The notes under the pieces are model-generated. The model was not told where the DNA came from. It saw only the letters and a program-made list of their open reading frames with translations, and searched no databases. A stretch of 7,756 nt of DNA from Thiotrichales bacterium. GTDB lineage: Bacteria > Pseudomonadota > Gammaproteobacteria > PS1 > Pseudothioglobaceae. This document shows, one piece after another, positions 1 to 7,381 of this stretch. Location of the stretch: positions 31,669 through 39,424 of the forward strand of contig PASI01000023.1 in NCBI GenBank assembly GCA_002711905.1, written 5' to 3'. Positions within the stretch are counted from its first letter, which is position 1. Every line of letters begins with the position of its first letter. A program made the position numbers and the translations under genes.

Positions 1-84
1 ACTCGGGAGCATTTTGAATTAATTAAAGTTGTTGATTCTATTGAAGAAATTATGACTATCGTGGAGTCAGAAGTATGTCTTTAG
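1..84 (+). CDS. C-terminal end of an unidentified protein (possibly LOG/TIGR00730 family), 5' partial
   Basis: Frame 1 is open from the first base to a TAG at 82-84 and gives 27 residues ending IMTIVESEVCL. Too little is present to identify the protein. A stretch reading ELIKVVDSIEEIM resembles the C-terminal end of LOG-family (TIGR00730, lysine-decarboxylase-like Rossmann) proteins, where a short strand with a V(V/T)D motif precedes the last helix. That resemblance is from memory and weak. The frame overlaps the following HAD gene by 10 nt, which is typical of translationally coupled genes and is the main reason to think it is a real coding end. Its N-terminus lies outside the window. Confidence 0.55.
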   Translation, partial: TREHFELIKVVDSIEEIMTIVESEVCL

Positions 85-731
85 CAATGTTTGATCTTGA
101 TAATACCCTTATTGGAGGGGATAGTGATTATCTGTGGGGAGAGTATTTATGTGAAGAGGGAATAATTTCAGACCCAGTATCTTTTCAAAAGATGAATGAA
201 TATTATTATCAGCAATATGAAATTGGCAAGTTAGATATTTATGCTTGGGCAGAATTTAGTTTTAAGGTTTTAACTGAATACTCTCTGGATAAACTTAATG
301 ATCTTCGTCAAAACTTTATTCAACAAAAAATTGAGCCTATTTTTCTAGAGAAGGCTCAACGCTTCATTAATCAGCACAAAGAAAATGGTGATACTGTTCT
401 TGTTATTACTGCATCCAACACATTTATTACTTCACCAATAGCTAAAATCTATGGAATTAATCACCTGCTTGCAACAGAGCCAGAATTTAAAGATGGACGT
501 TATACAGGTAAAGTTTCTGGAATTCCATGTTTTCAGTCTGGGAAAATTGACAATTTAATGCCCTGGATGGATAAACAAAATGAGAATTTGAAGGGATCTT
601 ATTTTTATTCAGACTCTCACAATGATCTTCCACTTCTTGAGCTTGTAGATAATCCTGTGGCTATTAATGGTGATCCAAGATTGACTGCTGTGGCCAATGA
701 GAATGGGTGGCCAAATCTCGATTGGCGTTAG
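75..731 (+). CDS. HAD-IB family phosphatase (SerB-like / CicA-like)
   Basis: A 218-residue soluble hydrolase of the haloacid dehalogenase superfamily, subclass IB, the group that contains phosphoserine phosphatase. Motif I is FDLDNT with nucleophile Asp7 and acid/base Asp9. Residues 18-100 form the helical cap. Motif II is VITAS (Ser/Thr about 112-114). Lys157 fits motif III. Motif IV is SDSHND with Asp180 and Asp184 for Mg binding. The pattern matches the TIGR01490 group ('HAD-IB family hydrolase'), whose substrates are mostly undefined; a small phosphomonoester is likely, and phosphoserine cannot be assumed. The ATG at 75 has GGAG at 63-66, 8 nt upstream, and overlaps the preceding gene by 10 nt. 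It converges on the sulfur cluster: its stop lies 1 nt from the stop of the DsrE2-like ORF on the other strand, and no clear terminator separates them. Confidence 0.9.
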   Translation: MSLAMFDLDNTLIGGDSDYLWGEYLCEEGIISDPVSFQKMNEYYYQQYEIGKLDIYAWAEFSFKVLTEYSLDKLNDLRQNFIQQKIEPIFLEKAQRFINQHKENGDTVLVITASNTFITSPIAKIYGINHLLATEPEFKDGRYTGKVSGIPCFQSGKIDNLMPWMDKQNENLKGSYFYSDSHNDLPLLELVDNPVAINGDPRLTAVANENGWPNLDWR

Positions 732-732
732 A

Positions 733-870
733 CTAAATAAATAAATCTTGGCTGGATTTTTGAGCAACTTCAAGATAAGTTGCGGCGCCAGCAAACTCTA
801 TTCCTTCAATAAAATCATCTGTTGAGAAACCAAACATTCCCATAGTTATTTCGTTAGAGTTGGCAGCCAT
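733..870 (-). pseudogene. DsrE2-like C-terminal fragment, 45 aa (gene remnant or mini-protein)
   Basis: A short ORF on the minus strand (ATG at 870, TAG at 733-735) encodes 45 residues beginning MAANSNEITMGMFGF and ending in SQDLFI. From memory of the family, DsrE2 proteins end with an (SM)xxMG... segment, then (I/V)DGVE..GxATYL, then a terminal LFI. Here FIEGIEFAGAATYLEVA and the terminal LFI fit this very well, so I read it as the last third of a DsrE2-type protein (full length usually well over 100 residues). The N-terminal part is absent: an in-frame TGA lies five codons upstream and the tusA stop is 5 nt from the ATG. No other start codon is available. It has no cysteine, although DsrE-type sulfur carriers use one; Asn6 sits where I would align it. 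No strong ribosome binding site is seen. It follows tusA directly, the usual place for dsrE2. It may be a deletion remnant or a retained small protein. Confidence 0.6.
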
Positions 871-875
871 CGAGA

Positions 876-1100
876 CTAGTTCTTTTCAATATTAAAGATG
901 ATTTTATTTCCCTCATCTCTTTGAGAGATTAGTTTATGACCAAGCTGATTGCAAAAGGCAACAAAATCCTTTTTTGATCCTTGGTCAGTGCAAATGACCT
1001 CAATGATCTCTTTTGAAGCCATTGCAGCAAGCGCTTGCTTAGTCTTTAAAATGGGCATAGGGCATGCGAATCCGCACATATCTAAAGTTTGATCAGCCAT
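876..1100 (-). CDS. tusA: TusA-family sulfur carrier protein
   Basis: A 74-residue cytoplasmic protein of the TusA/SirA/YeeD family, which carries sulfane sulfur as a persulfide on a conserved cysteine. The signature reads LDMCGFACPMPILKTKQAL: Cys13 is in the CPxP motif and Cys9 lies four residues before it. Cys37 and Cys50 are extra. The alpha-beta fold pattern ending in KIIFNIEKN is complete and of normal length. I chose ATG at 1100 because GAGGTG lies 6 nt upstream of it; the in-frame GTG at 1109 would place the ribosome site inside the coding region. It lies between a split YeeE/YedE transporter and a DsrE2-like fragment, so it probably accepts imported thiosulfate or polysulfide sulfur, rather than serving tRNA thiolation like E. 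coli TusA. The symbol denotes the family only. Confidence 0.9.
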   Translation of the reverse strand: MADQTLDMCGFACPMPILKTKQALAAMASKEIIEVICTDQGSKKDFVAFCNQLGHKLISQRDEGNKIIFNIEKN

Positions 1101-1106
1101 AGGATG

Positions 1107-1112
1107 CACCTC
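1107..1112 (-). promoter_or_regulatory. Ribosome binding site deciding the tusA start
   Basis: Read on the minus strand this is GAGGTG, followed by 6 nt and ATG at 1100. It is the clearest Shine-Dalgarno sequence in the sulfur cluster. It overlaps an in-frame GTG (1109-1107), which would otherwise give a 77-residue protein, so it argues for the 74-residue version. Confidence 0.75.
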
Positions 1113-1149
1113 AAAAGTTAAGTATCAATATTTTAGTAGGTAATCGGCG

Positions 1150-1560
1150 TTATTTGATTATATTTTTTTTAACTAAGACGCCAGCAGCCATCGAAAGTAA
1201 GAAAACTATGATTATTGGATCAAAAGTTGCAATAGCCGCAATAGCTGGACCCGGACAAAGGCCTACAAGACCCCAGCCTACTCCAAATAGTGATGCACCA
1301 ATAATCATCTTTTTATCAAGCTTTTGTTTCTTTGGTAAATTAATTTGATTGCCCAAGGCAGATGTCTGCTTATTTCTAAAAAGATAAAAGAAGGGACCGG
1401 CAGTAATAATAGCGCCGCCCATGACAAAAATAAGAGAAGCATCCCAGTTATGTGTGATGCTCAAAAAACCTATCACTTTTTCGGGATTGGTCATTCCAGA
1501 AATGACTAAACCGATTCCAAAGATAACTCCTGAGAGAAGTGAGATAATTTTGTCACTCAT
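1150..1560 (-). CDS. YeeE/YedE family inner-membrane protein, C-terminal half (DUF6691-like)
   Basis: A 136-residue hydrophobic protein equivalent to the second half of full-length YeeE/YedE transporters. Hydrophobic segments lie at about 6-22, 42-60, 86-104 and 112-131, with a lysine-rich loop at about 75-84. Family landmarks are LVISGMTNPEKVIGFL near the start, WDASLIFVMGGA, and GWGLVGLCPGPAI with Cys102 in a re-entrant-like loop. In characterised full-length members (thiosulfate importer TsuA/YeeE) conserved cysteines in such loops relay thiosulfate. This protein supplies one, and its partner supplies at least one more. ATG at 1560 overlaps the stop of the upstream half (ATGA), and GAGG lies 7 nt upstream at 1571-1568, which predicts coupled, probably equimolar synthesis. 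TusA follows 49 nt downstream. The substrate is inferred; other split members are poorly characterised. Confidence 0.85.
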   Translation of the reverse strand: MSDKIISLLSGVIFGIGLVISGMTNPEKVIGFLSITHNWDASLIFVMGGAIITAGPFFYLFRNKQTSALGNQINLPKKQKLDKKMIIGASLFGVGWGLVGLCPGPAIAAIATFDPIIIVFLLSMAAGVLVKKNIIK

Positions 1561-1988
1561 AAATAAACCTCAAACTGCTGAAGGATGAATACCGTTAAAA
1601 TTCCAATTGCAACAAATGTCGCAGTTGCAACTATAGAATTTACTGATAGTCTGCCAATACCACATATTCCATGGCCAGAGGTGCAGCCGCCTCCAAGTCT
1701 TGTCCCAAAACCAACCAAAAAACCACCAGGAATAATTAGAAGGTAGGAGTGTGTTATTTCAAAGGTGATTGGCTCATTTGGCAAGATTATATTGTAGATA
1801 ATTAACGGCCCTATTACCAAGCCAAATAAAAACAAGATATTTGAAAATCTTAGAGAGGTGTTCGTAATAGCATTTTCAAAGATTCCACTAATTCCAGCCA
1901 GCCGCCCAGTAGCATAAAAATATAAAACGACGGAAAGACCAATAATGATGCCTCCAATAAGTGCGCTGATAGGTGAAAAGTTGTGCAT
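1557..1988 (-). CDS. YeeE/YedE family inner-membrane protein, N-terminal half
   Basis: A 143-residue membrane protein, partner of the protein that overlaps its stop. Hydrophobic segments lie at about 8-27, 47-68, 81-98 and 115-136. The diagnostic stretch is [23 protein letters not shown], with Cys102 and Cys109 flanking a Gly-rich loop, as in the first repeat of YeeE/YedE sulfur transporters. [10 protein letters not shown] near residue 27 is also typical of the family. With the second half it should rebuild the pseudo-symmetric channel that other bacteria encode as one polypeptide of roughly 350 residues. Only weak pairing to 16S rRNA is seen before the ATG (ACAAGA directly upstream). The rpiA stop is 40 nt upstream on the same strand with no terminator visible, so transcription may begin at the rpiA promoter. 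Confidence 0.87.
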   Translation of the reverse strand: MHNFSPISALIGGIIIGLSVVLYFYATGRLAGISGIFENAITNTSLRFSNILFLFGLVIGPLIIYNIILPNEPITFEITHSYLLIIPGGFLVGFGTRLGGGCTSGHGICGIGRLSVNSIVATATFVAIGILTVFILQQFEVYL

Positions 1989-2028
1989 TCTTGTATGATT
2001 TTTTTGTAGTCTTTGTATTTGAACTATT

Positions 2029-2688
2029 CTATTTGATTATATTAACACCATTTTGAGAAGCTAAGAGAAGAATGTCAGCGCCTCGATTTGCAAACAATCC
2101 ATTAGTGACTACTCCAACAATATTATTGAGATCATTCTCAAGAGTTTTCGGATCGTCAATATTTAGGTCATGTATATCAAGTATCAAATTCCCATTATCT
2201 GTCGTCAGATCTTCCCTTAAAATTGGATCGCCTCCAATTGATTTGACAATTTGTCGCTTTACATAATTAGCAGACATTGGGATCACTTCAACTGGTAAAG
2301 GAAACTTGCCTAAGGAGTCCACCAGTTTAGATTCATCTGCTATGCAGACGAATTGTTTAGCTACTGCAGCTACAATTTTTTCACGAGTCAATGCACCACC
2401 TCCGCCCTTAATAAGGTTGAGGTTGTGGTCTGACTCATCAGCACCATCAATATAAACTGAAATCTCATCAACATCATTTAGGTTGACTACACGAATGCCA
2501 TTCAGTTTAAGCCTATTGGCTGTATCTATTGAGCTTGCAACAGCACCTTTGATAGAGTCTTTAATATTTGCTAAATGATCAATAAAAAAATTTGCTGTTG
2601 AGCCTGTTCCTACGCCTATAATGGTCTCGGGAATAACATACCTAAGAGCAGCCTTAGCCACTTCACTTTTTAATTCATCTTGGGTCAT
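2029..2688 (-). CDS. rpiA: Ribose-5-phosphate isomerase A
   Basis: Interconverts ribose 5-phosphate and ribulose 5-phosphate in the cytosolic pentose phosphate pathway (and the Calvin cycle, where present). The 219 residues equal the E. coli length. Visible signatures are [12 protein letters not shown] (24-35, phosphate loop), VYIDGADE with Asp81 and Asp84, [13 protein letters not shown] with Lys94 and the catalytic base Glu103, [11 protein letters not shown], and GVVTNGLFA near the C-terminus. All catalytic positions known from the E. coli enzyme are present, in the same numbering. ATG at 2688 has AGGGAG 5 nt upstream. It is divergent from rdgB and is the first gene of a possible rpiA-yeeE-yedE-tusA transcript. 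Its placement beside sulfur genes is probably organisational; I see no functional link. Confidence 0.97.
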   Translation of the reverse strand: MTQDELKSEVAKAALRYVIPETIIGVGTGSTANFFIDHLANIKDSIKGAVASSIDTANRLKLNGIRVVNLNDVDEISVYIDGADESDHNLNLIKGGGGALTREKIVAAVAKQFVCIADESKLVDSLGKFPLPVEVIPMSANYVKRQIVKSIGGDPILREDLTTDNGNLILDIHDLNIDDPKTLENDLNNIVGVVTNGLFANRGADILLLASQNGVNIIK

Positions 2689-2693
2689 TTTAT

Positions 2694-2699
2694 CTCCCT
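2694..2699 (-). promoter_or_regulatory. Strong ribosome binding site of rpiA
   Basis: Minus-strand AGGGAG with 5 nt to the ATG at 2688. It fixes the rpiA start and contrasts with the divergent rdgB, which lacks any such site in the same 36-nt spacer. Confidence 0.75.
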
Positions 2700-2714
2700 A
2701 TTTTTGTTCAAATG

Positions 2715-2720
2715 ATTATA
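2715..2720 (-). promoter_or_regulatory. Candidate -10 element for rpiA
   Basis: The minus strand reads TATAAT, a perfect sigma70 -10 hexamer, placed so that transcription would start near 2708 and give a leader of about 20 nt containing the AGGGAG ribosome site. The -35 side is poor: TTGCAA at 2746-2741 is 20 bp away, longer than optimal. It would lie inside the first codons of rdgB. Perfect -10 words also occur by chance in AT-rich DNA, so the position is the main support. Confidence 0.4.
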
Positions 2721-2724
2721 CACG

Positions 2725-3312
2725 ATGAAAAAAATAATCCTTGCAACCGGCAATCTAGGAAAGGTAAGAGAATTAAACGCCATGCTAAAAGGGCATTATA
2801 GTGTTGTCTCTCAAAAAGATTTGCAGGTTAAGGAAGTCCCTGAAACAGGAACTTCCTTCATTGAAAATGCGTTAATTAAAGCAAGAAATGCTTCATTGCA
2901 GACTAAACTCCCCGCCTTAGCTGATGACTCAGGTCTTGAGGTCGAGGCGCTTGACGGTAAGCCAGGTATTTACTCGGCCAGATATTCTAGGGAAGGCGCT
3001 TCAGATGAAGAAAATGTAAATAAACTTCTCTTGAACATGGAGCACCATAATTATCGCAAAGCCCATTTTTGTTGCGCAATGGTCTATATAAATGATGCAG
3101 AAGATGCAAATCCTATTATTATTGAGAGACGATGGGAGGGTGAGATTCTTAGAGAGCCAATTGGAGCAAATGGTTTTGGCTACGATCCTATCTTTTATTT
3201 AAAGGGCTATAGTTGCAGCTCTGCCCAGCTTGAACCTGAAGTTAAAAATAAAATATCACATCGAGGTCAAGCTTTAAATGATTTATTAAGTAAATTATTA
3301 AGCGTTGAATAA
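2725..3312 (+). CDS. rdgB: dITP/XTP pyrophosphatase (non-canonical purine NTPase, RdgB/HAM1)
   Basis: Hydrolyses dITP, ITP and XTP to monophosphates and pyrophosphate, keeping deaminated purines out of DNA and RNA. The 195 residues fit the family. Signatures are LATGNLGKVREL (6-17), TGTSFIENALIKA (41-53), ALADDSGLEVEAL with catalytic Asp67/Asp68, GIYSARY, GANGFGYDPIF (147-157, base-binding loop), and NKISHRGQAL (175-184). One small oddity is Gln168 in SAQLEPE, where E. coli and many relatives have Glu (AEL). No Shine-Dalgarno precedes the ATG; the spacer to divergent rpiA is only 36 nt, so a very short or absent leader is possible. Its last codons overlap hemW by 8 nt, the same rdgB-hemW pair as in E. 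coli. Confidence 0.96.
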   Translation: MKKIILATGNLGKVRELNAMLKGHYSVVSQKDLQVKEVPETGTSFIENALIKARNASLQTKLPALADDSGLEVEALDGKPGIYSARYSREGASDEENVNKLLLNMEHHNYRKAHFCCAMVYINDAEDANPIIIERRWEGEILREPIGANGFGYDPIFYLKGYSCSSAQLEPEVKNKISHRGQALNDLLSKLLSVE

Positions 3313-4438
3313 TTTACTTACAATACCTCCACTCTCTTTATATATCCATTATCCGTGGTGTTTGAAAAAATGCCCCTATTGCGACTTTAACTCTCACGAA
3401 GGAGAAGTTAAAACTGGTTATATTAATGCTTTAATTGAAGATTTAGAAGGAGATTTAAAGTATGTTCAAAACAGAGTAATAGAATCAATTTTTATTGGTG
3501 GCGGAACGCCAAGTTTAATGAGTACTGAGGATGCCAATAATCTAATAGATGGACTGAAAGAGAGGTTGGCGTTTTCAGATAATGTTGAGATTACGATGGA
3601 GGTTAATCCGGGTACATTTGAAGTGGAAAAGTTTGCTGAATTTCGAAATATTGGTATTAATCGTTTGTCTATCGGCGTTCAATCATTTGAAGATAGACAG
3701 CTTAAATTTCTAGGAAGAGTTCATAGCAGTAATGAGGCTATCAATGCTATTACAGAGGCGCAAAGGGTTGGCTTTAAAAATTTAAATATTGACCTCATGT
3801 ATGGCCTGAATGGGCAGAGCATAGATATGTGTATTGAGGACTTAAACAAAGCTATTGAGCTAAACCCAAGTCACATTTCCTTTTATCAGTTAACTCTTGA
3901 ACCAAATACATTGTTTTCTAAGTTTCCTCCAAGGCTTCCATCAGAGGAAGTTATCTGGGAGATGGGTGAAAAGGGCGCTAATCTTTTAAATAAAAAAGGT
4001 TTTAGGCAGTATGAAGTGTCTGCTTACAGTACTACCCCATCTATTCATAATCTAAATTACTGGACATTTGGTGACTACATTGGAATTGGCTCAGGTGCCC
4101 ATGGAAAAATAACAGATATGAACACGCATCAAATATTTAGAACTTTAAAACTCAAGTCGCCAAATGAATATTTGTTATCTTTCAAAAAAAATAAAAAAAC
4201 TTCAAGAAAAAAAATGGTTGATAGTTTATCGTTTGAGTTTATGCTGAATGGCTTAAGATTAATTGACGGCTTCGACTCTGGATTGTACGAATCTAGAACA
4301 GGGCTTTCGATTGAATCAGTACGCTCTCAAATTATAAAAGCTGAAAAGCTCAATTTATTAGATACAAGAGATAACTGGATTAAACCAACAAAGAGTGGAT
4401 ACAGCTTCCTCAATGAGCTCCAAGAAATATTTTTGTAA
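3305..4438 (+). CDS. hemW: Radical SAM heme chaperone HemW
   Basis: A 377-residue member of the HemN-like radical SAM family. Cys19, Cys23 and Cys26 form CLKKCPYC (CX3CX2C), the [4Fe-4S] cluster site. It is followed by DFNSH with no fourth cysteine, the feature that separates HemW heme chaperones from true HemN coproporphyrinogen oxidases. Other landmarks are FIGGGTPSL (63-71, SAM binding), MEVNPGT (98-104), RLSIGVQSF (120-128), HNLNYW (248-253) and GIGSGAHG (260-267). The C-terminal HemN_C domain begins near 305 (SLSFEFMLNGLRL). The start is TTG at 3305, forced by a TAA two codons upstream and by the lack of any ATG before the cluster motif. No clear ribosome site is seen, so translation probably relies on coupling to rdgB. 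A lysine-rich linker at 294-303 is encoded by three long A-runs. Confidence 0.95.
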   Translation: MNNLLTIPPLSLYIHYPWCLKKCPYCDFNSHEGEVKTGYINALIEDLEGDLKYVQNRVIESIFIGGGTPSLMSTEDANNLIDGLKERLAFSDNVEITMEVNPGTFEVEKFAEFRNIGINRLSIGVQSFEDRQLKFLGRVHSSNEAINAITEAQRVGFKNLNIDLMYGLNGQSIDMCIEDLNKAIELNPSHISFYQLTLEPNTLFSKFPPRLPSEEVIWEMGEKGANLLNKKGFRQYEVSAYSTTPSIHNLNYWTFGDYIGIGSGAHGKITDMNTHQIFRTLKLKSPNEYLLSFKKNKKTSRKKMVDSLSFEFMLNGLRLIDGFDSGLYESRTGLSIESVRSQIIKAEKLNLLDTRDNWIKPTKSGYSFLNELQEIFL

Positions 4439-4502
4439 GTAAGGGTGAATTTATTGGTATTGACTTTAAAATAAGCACTATCAGCATTCATTATTAAATC
4501 AA

Positions 4503-4928
4503 ATGAGTAATAATTTTTGGTCATGCAGGCATACGTGGCGTAAAAGTGCCAATAATACAAAATGGTGTCTCATTGGTTGCGCAACGGGCGACTTTGGAAC
4601 TATTGCGCTTCTTCAAGATAGTGGTTGGCCGGTTGTAAATATTTTTGCTTTGGCGATGCTGAACGGAATTATTACAAGTATTATTCTTGAGACTTTTATT
4701 TTGGTGCGACAATCTATTGAGCTTCAAGTTGCAATTAAGACCGCCCTTGGAATGAGCTTAATCTCGATGATTTCAATGGAACTTGCCATGAATTTGGTTG
4801 ATTTTTTACTTACTGGAGGTGCTGTATTTGCTCTTTGGGTGCTTCCAATTTCATTATTTTTTGGTTTTATAACGCCATGGCCCTATAACTACTGGCGATT
4901 AAAAAAATTAGGTAAAGCCTGTCATTAG
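4503..4928 (+). CDS. Small DUF4396-like inner-membrane protein with Cys/His at both ends
   Basis: A 141-residue protein with about four hydrophobic segments (roughly 22-38, 44-67, 80-102 and 106-124). The pattern WCLIGCATGDFG after a basic start, a long membrane section, and the ending PWPYNYWRLKKLGKACH fits the DUF4396 family as I remember it, whose function is not established. Cys8, His10, Cys22, Cys26 and the terminal Cys140-His141 could bind a metal or a heme; that is inference only. It stands alone: 64 nt after hemW and 49 nt before argB, same strand. No Shine-Dalgarno is visible before the ATG at 4503, so the start is less sure than the frame. The next in-frame ATG (codon 52) would remove both the N-terminal Cys/His and the CLIGC motif, so the long form is preferred. 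Confidence 0.75.
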   Translation: MSNNFWSCRHTWRKSANNTKWCLIGCATGDFGTIALLQDSGWPVVNIFALAMLNGIITSIILETFILVRQSIELQVAIKTALGMSLISMISMELAMNLVDFLLTGGAVFALWVLPISLFFGFITPWPYNYWRLKKLGKACH

Positions 4929-4947
4929 GGCTTGTGGCTGTTAAAAT
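4919..4947 (+). promoter_or_regulatory. Candidate sigma70 promoter for the argB operon
   Basis: CTGTCA (4919-4924, four of six matches to the -35 consensus), a 17-bp spacer, then TAAAAT (4942-4947, five of six) preceded by TG at 4939-4940 in the extended -10 position. Transcription would start near 4954, giving a leader of about 24 nt before argB. The -35 overlaps the last codons of the upstream membrane-protein gene. Confidence 0.5.
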
Positions 4948-4971
4948 ACTCGCTAGTTTTTGAAAAGTTAA

Positions 4972-6701
<1,730 letters not shown>

Positions 6702-6715
<14 letters not shown>

Positions 6716-7346
6716 TCTAAAGCAAGTCAATTCTAGAATAGATTCTATTCAATCTAATCACGACGTGCAGCTTATTGCTGTTAGTAAAACAAGATCCGTT
6801 TCGGAGATTCAAGAGGCTTTTGATGCAGGCCAAATGCATTTTGGGGAAAACTACTTGCAAGAATCCCTAGACAAAATCAGCTATTTTAAAGGCACTGGAT
6901 TGGTGTGGCATTTTATAGGCCCAATTCAATCAAATAAAACTGCTTCGATAGCAGAAAACTTTGATTGGGTGCATAGTGTAGATAGAGTTAAAATTGCTAA
7001 GAGGCTGAGTGATCAAAGAAATCCAAATTTAGGTAAATTAAATCTTCTTATCCAAGTTAATGTGGATAAAGAAGAAACAAAATCAGGTGTATTTATTGAA
7101 CAAGTCGACGAGATAGTCTCAGAGATTATCTCACTTCCTCATATTTGTTTAAGGGGCTTTATGTGCATCCCTCAAGCTGAAAACTCAACCAATAGTTTTT
7201 CTGAAATGAAAAACTTAATATCCAAATACCCTTCACTTGGCTCGCTATCAATGGGCATGTCTTCTGACCTTGAAGTTGCAATAGAGAATGGGGCAAATCT
7301 TGTTAGAGTTGGGACTGATATTTTTGGACAAAGAAGCTATAATTAA
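6702..7346 (+). CDS. yggS: YggS family pyridoxal phosphate homeostasis protein (PLPBP)
   Basis: A 214-residue single-domain TIM-barrel protein that binds PLP without known catalysis and keeps B6 and amino-acid pools balanced. LIAVSKTRS contains the PLP lysine, Lys29. Further signatures are HFGENYLQE (46-54), WHFIGPIQSNK (69-79), VNVDKEETKSG (119-129), RGFMCIP (151-157), SMGMSSDLEVAI (183-194) and VRVGTDIFG (201-209). The start ATG at 6702 gives the usual N-terminal helix and a 14-nt overlap with the PyrK-like gene. The GTG at 6663 would add 13 residues that are only a frame-shifted reading of the upstream gene. It is slightly shorter than E. coli YggS. No known functional link to argB or PyrK; co-transcription is suggested by the overlap. 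Confidence 0.95.
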
Positions 7347-7369
7347 TCATATCAATTCATTTATTTATT

Positions 7370-7375
7370 AAAGGT
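7370..7375 (+). promoter_or_regulatory. Ribosome binding site of the asparaginase-like gene
   Basis: AAAGGT, 6 nt before the ATG at 7382. It supports this start and shows the gene has its own translation signal rather than depending on overlap, unlike the three genes before it. Confidence 0.6.
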
Positions 7376-7381
7376 ATTTAT

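Noticed and set aside
764..783. Perfect 7-bp inverted repeat (GCAACTT, 6-nt loop, AAGTTGC) just after the HAD gene
   Set aside because: No T-run follows on either strand and it lies inside the DsrE2-like coding sequence (ATYLEVA). One such repeat is expected by chance in a window this size, so I do not call it a terminator.
609..794. Minus-strand ORF of 61 codons across the end of the HAD gene
   Set aside because: It overlaps the HAD coding region and the DsrE2-like ORF in a different frame and resembles no family; it is a shadow.
781..800. Imperfect palindrome around GGCGCC
   Set aside because: The outer arms pair only with a bulge, it is coding, and no T-run follows.
1101..1109. GTG start for tusA at 1109 (77 residues)
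   Set aside because: The GAGGTG ribosome site overlaps this GTG and is ideally spaced for the ATG at 1100.
2036..2041. Perfect TATAAT on the minus strand near the end of rpiA, a possible promoter for the YeeE/YedE genes
   Set aside because: No acceptable -35 at 16-18 bp (TTAGCT at 17), and it is part of the Asn-Ile-Ile codons of RpiA. Kept only as a possibility.
4460..4465. TTGACT before the DUF4396-like gene as a -35 box
   Set aside because: The sequence 16-18 bp downstream (around AGCATT) does not resemble a -10, so no promoter is called.
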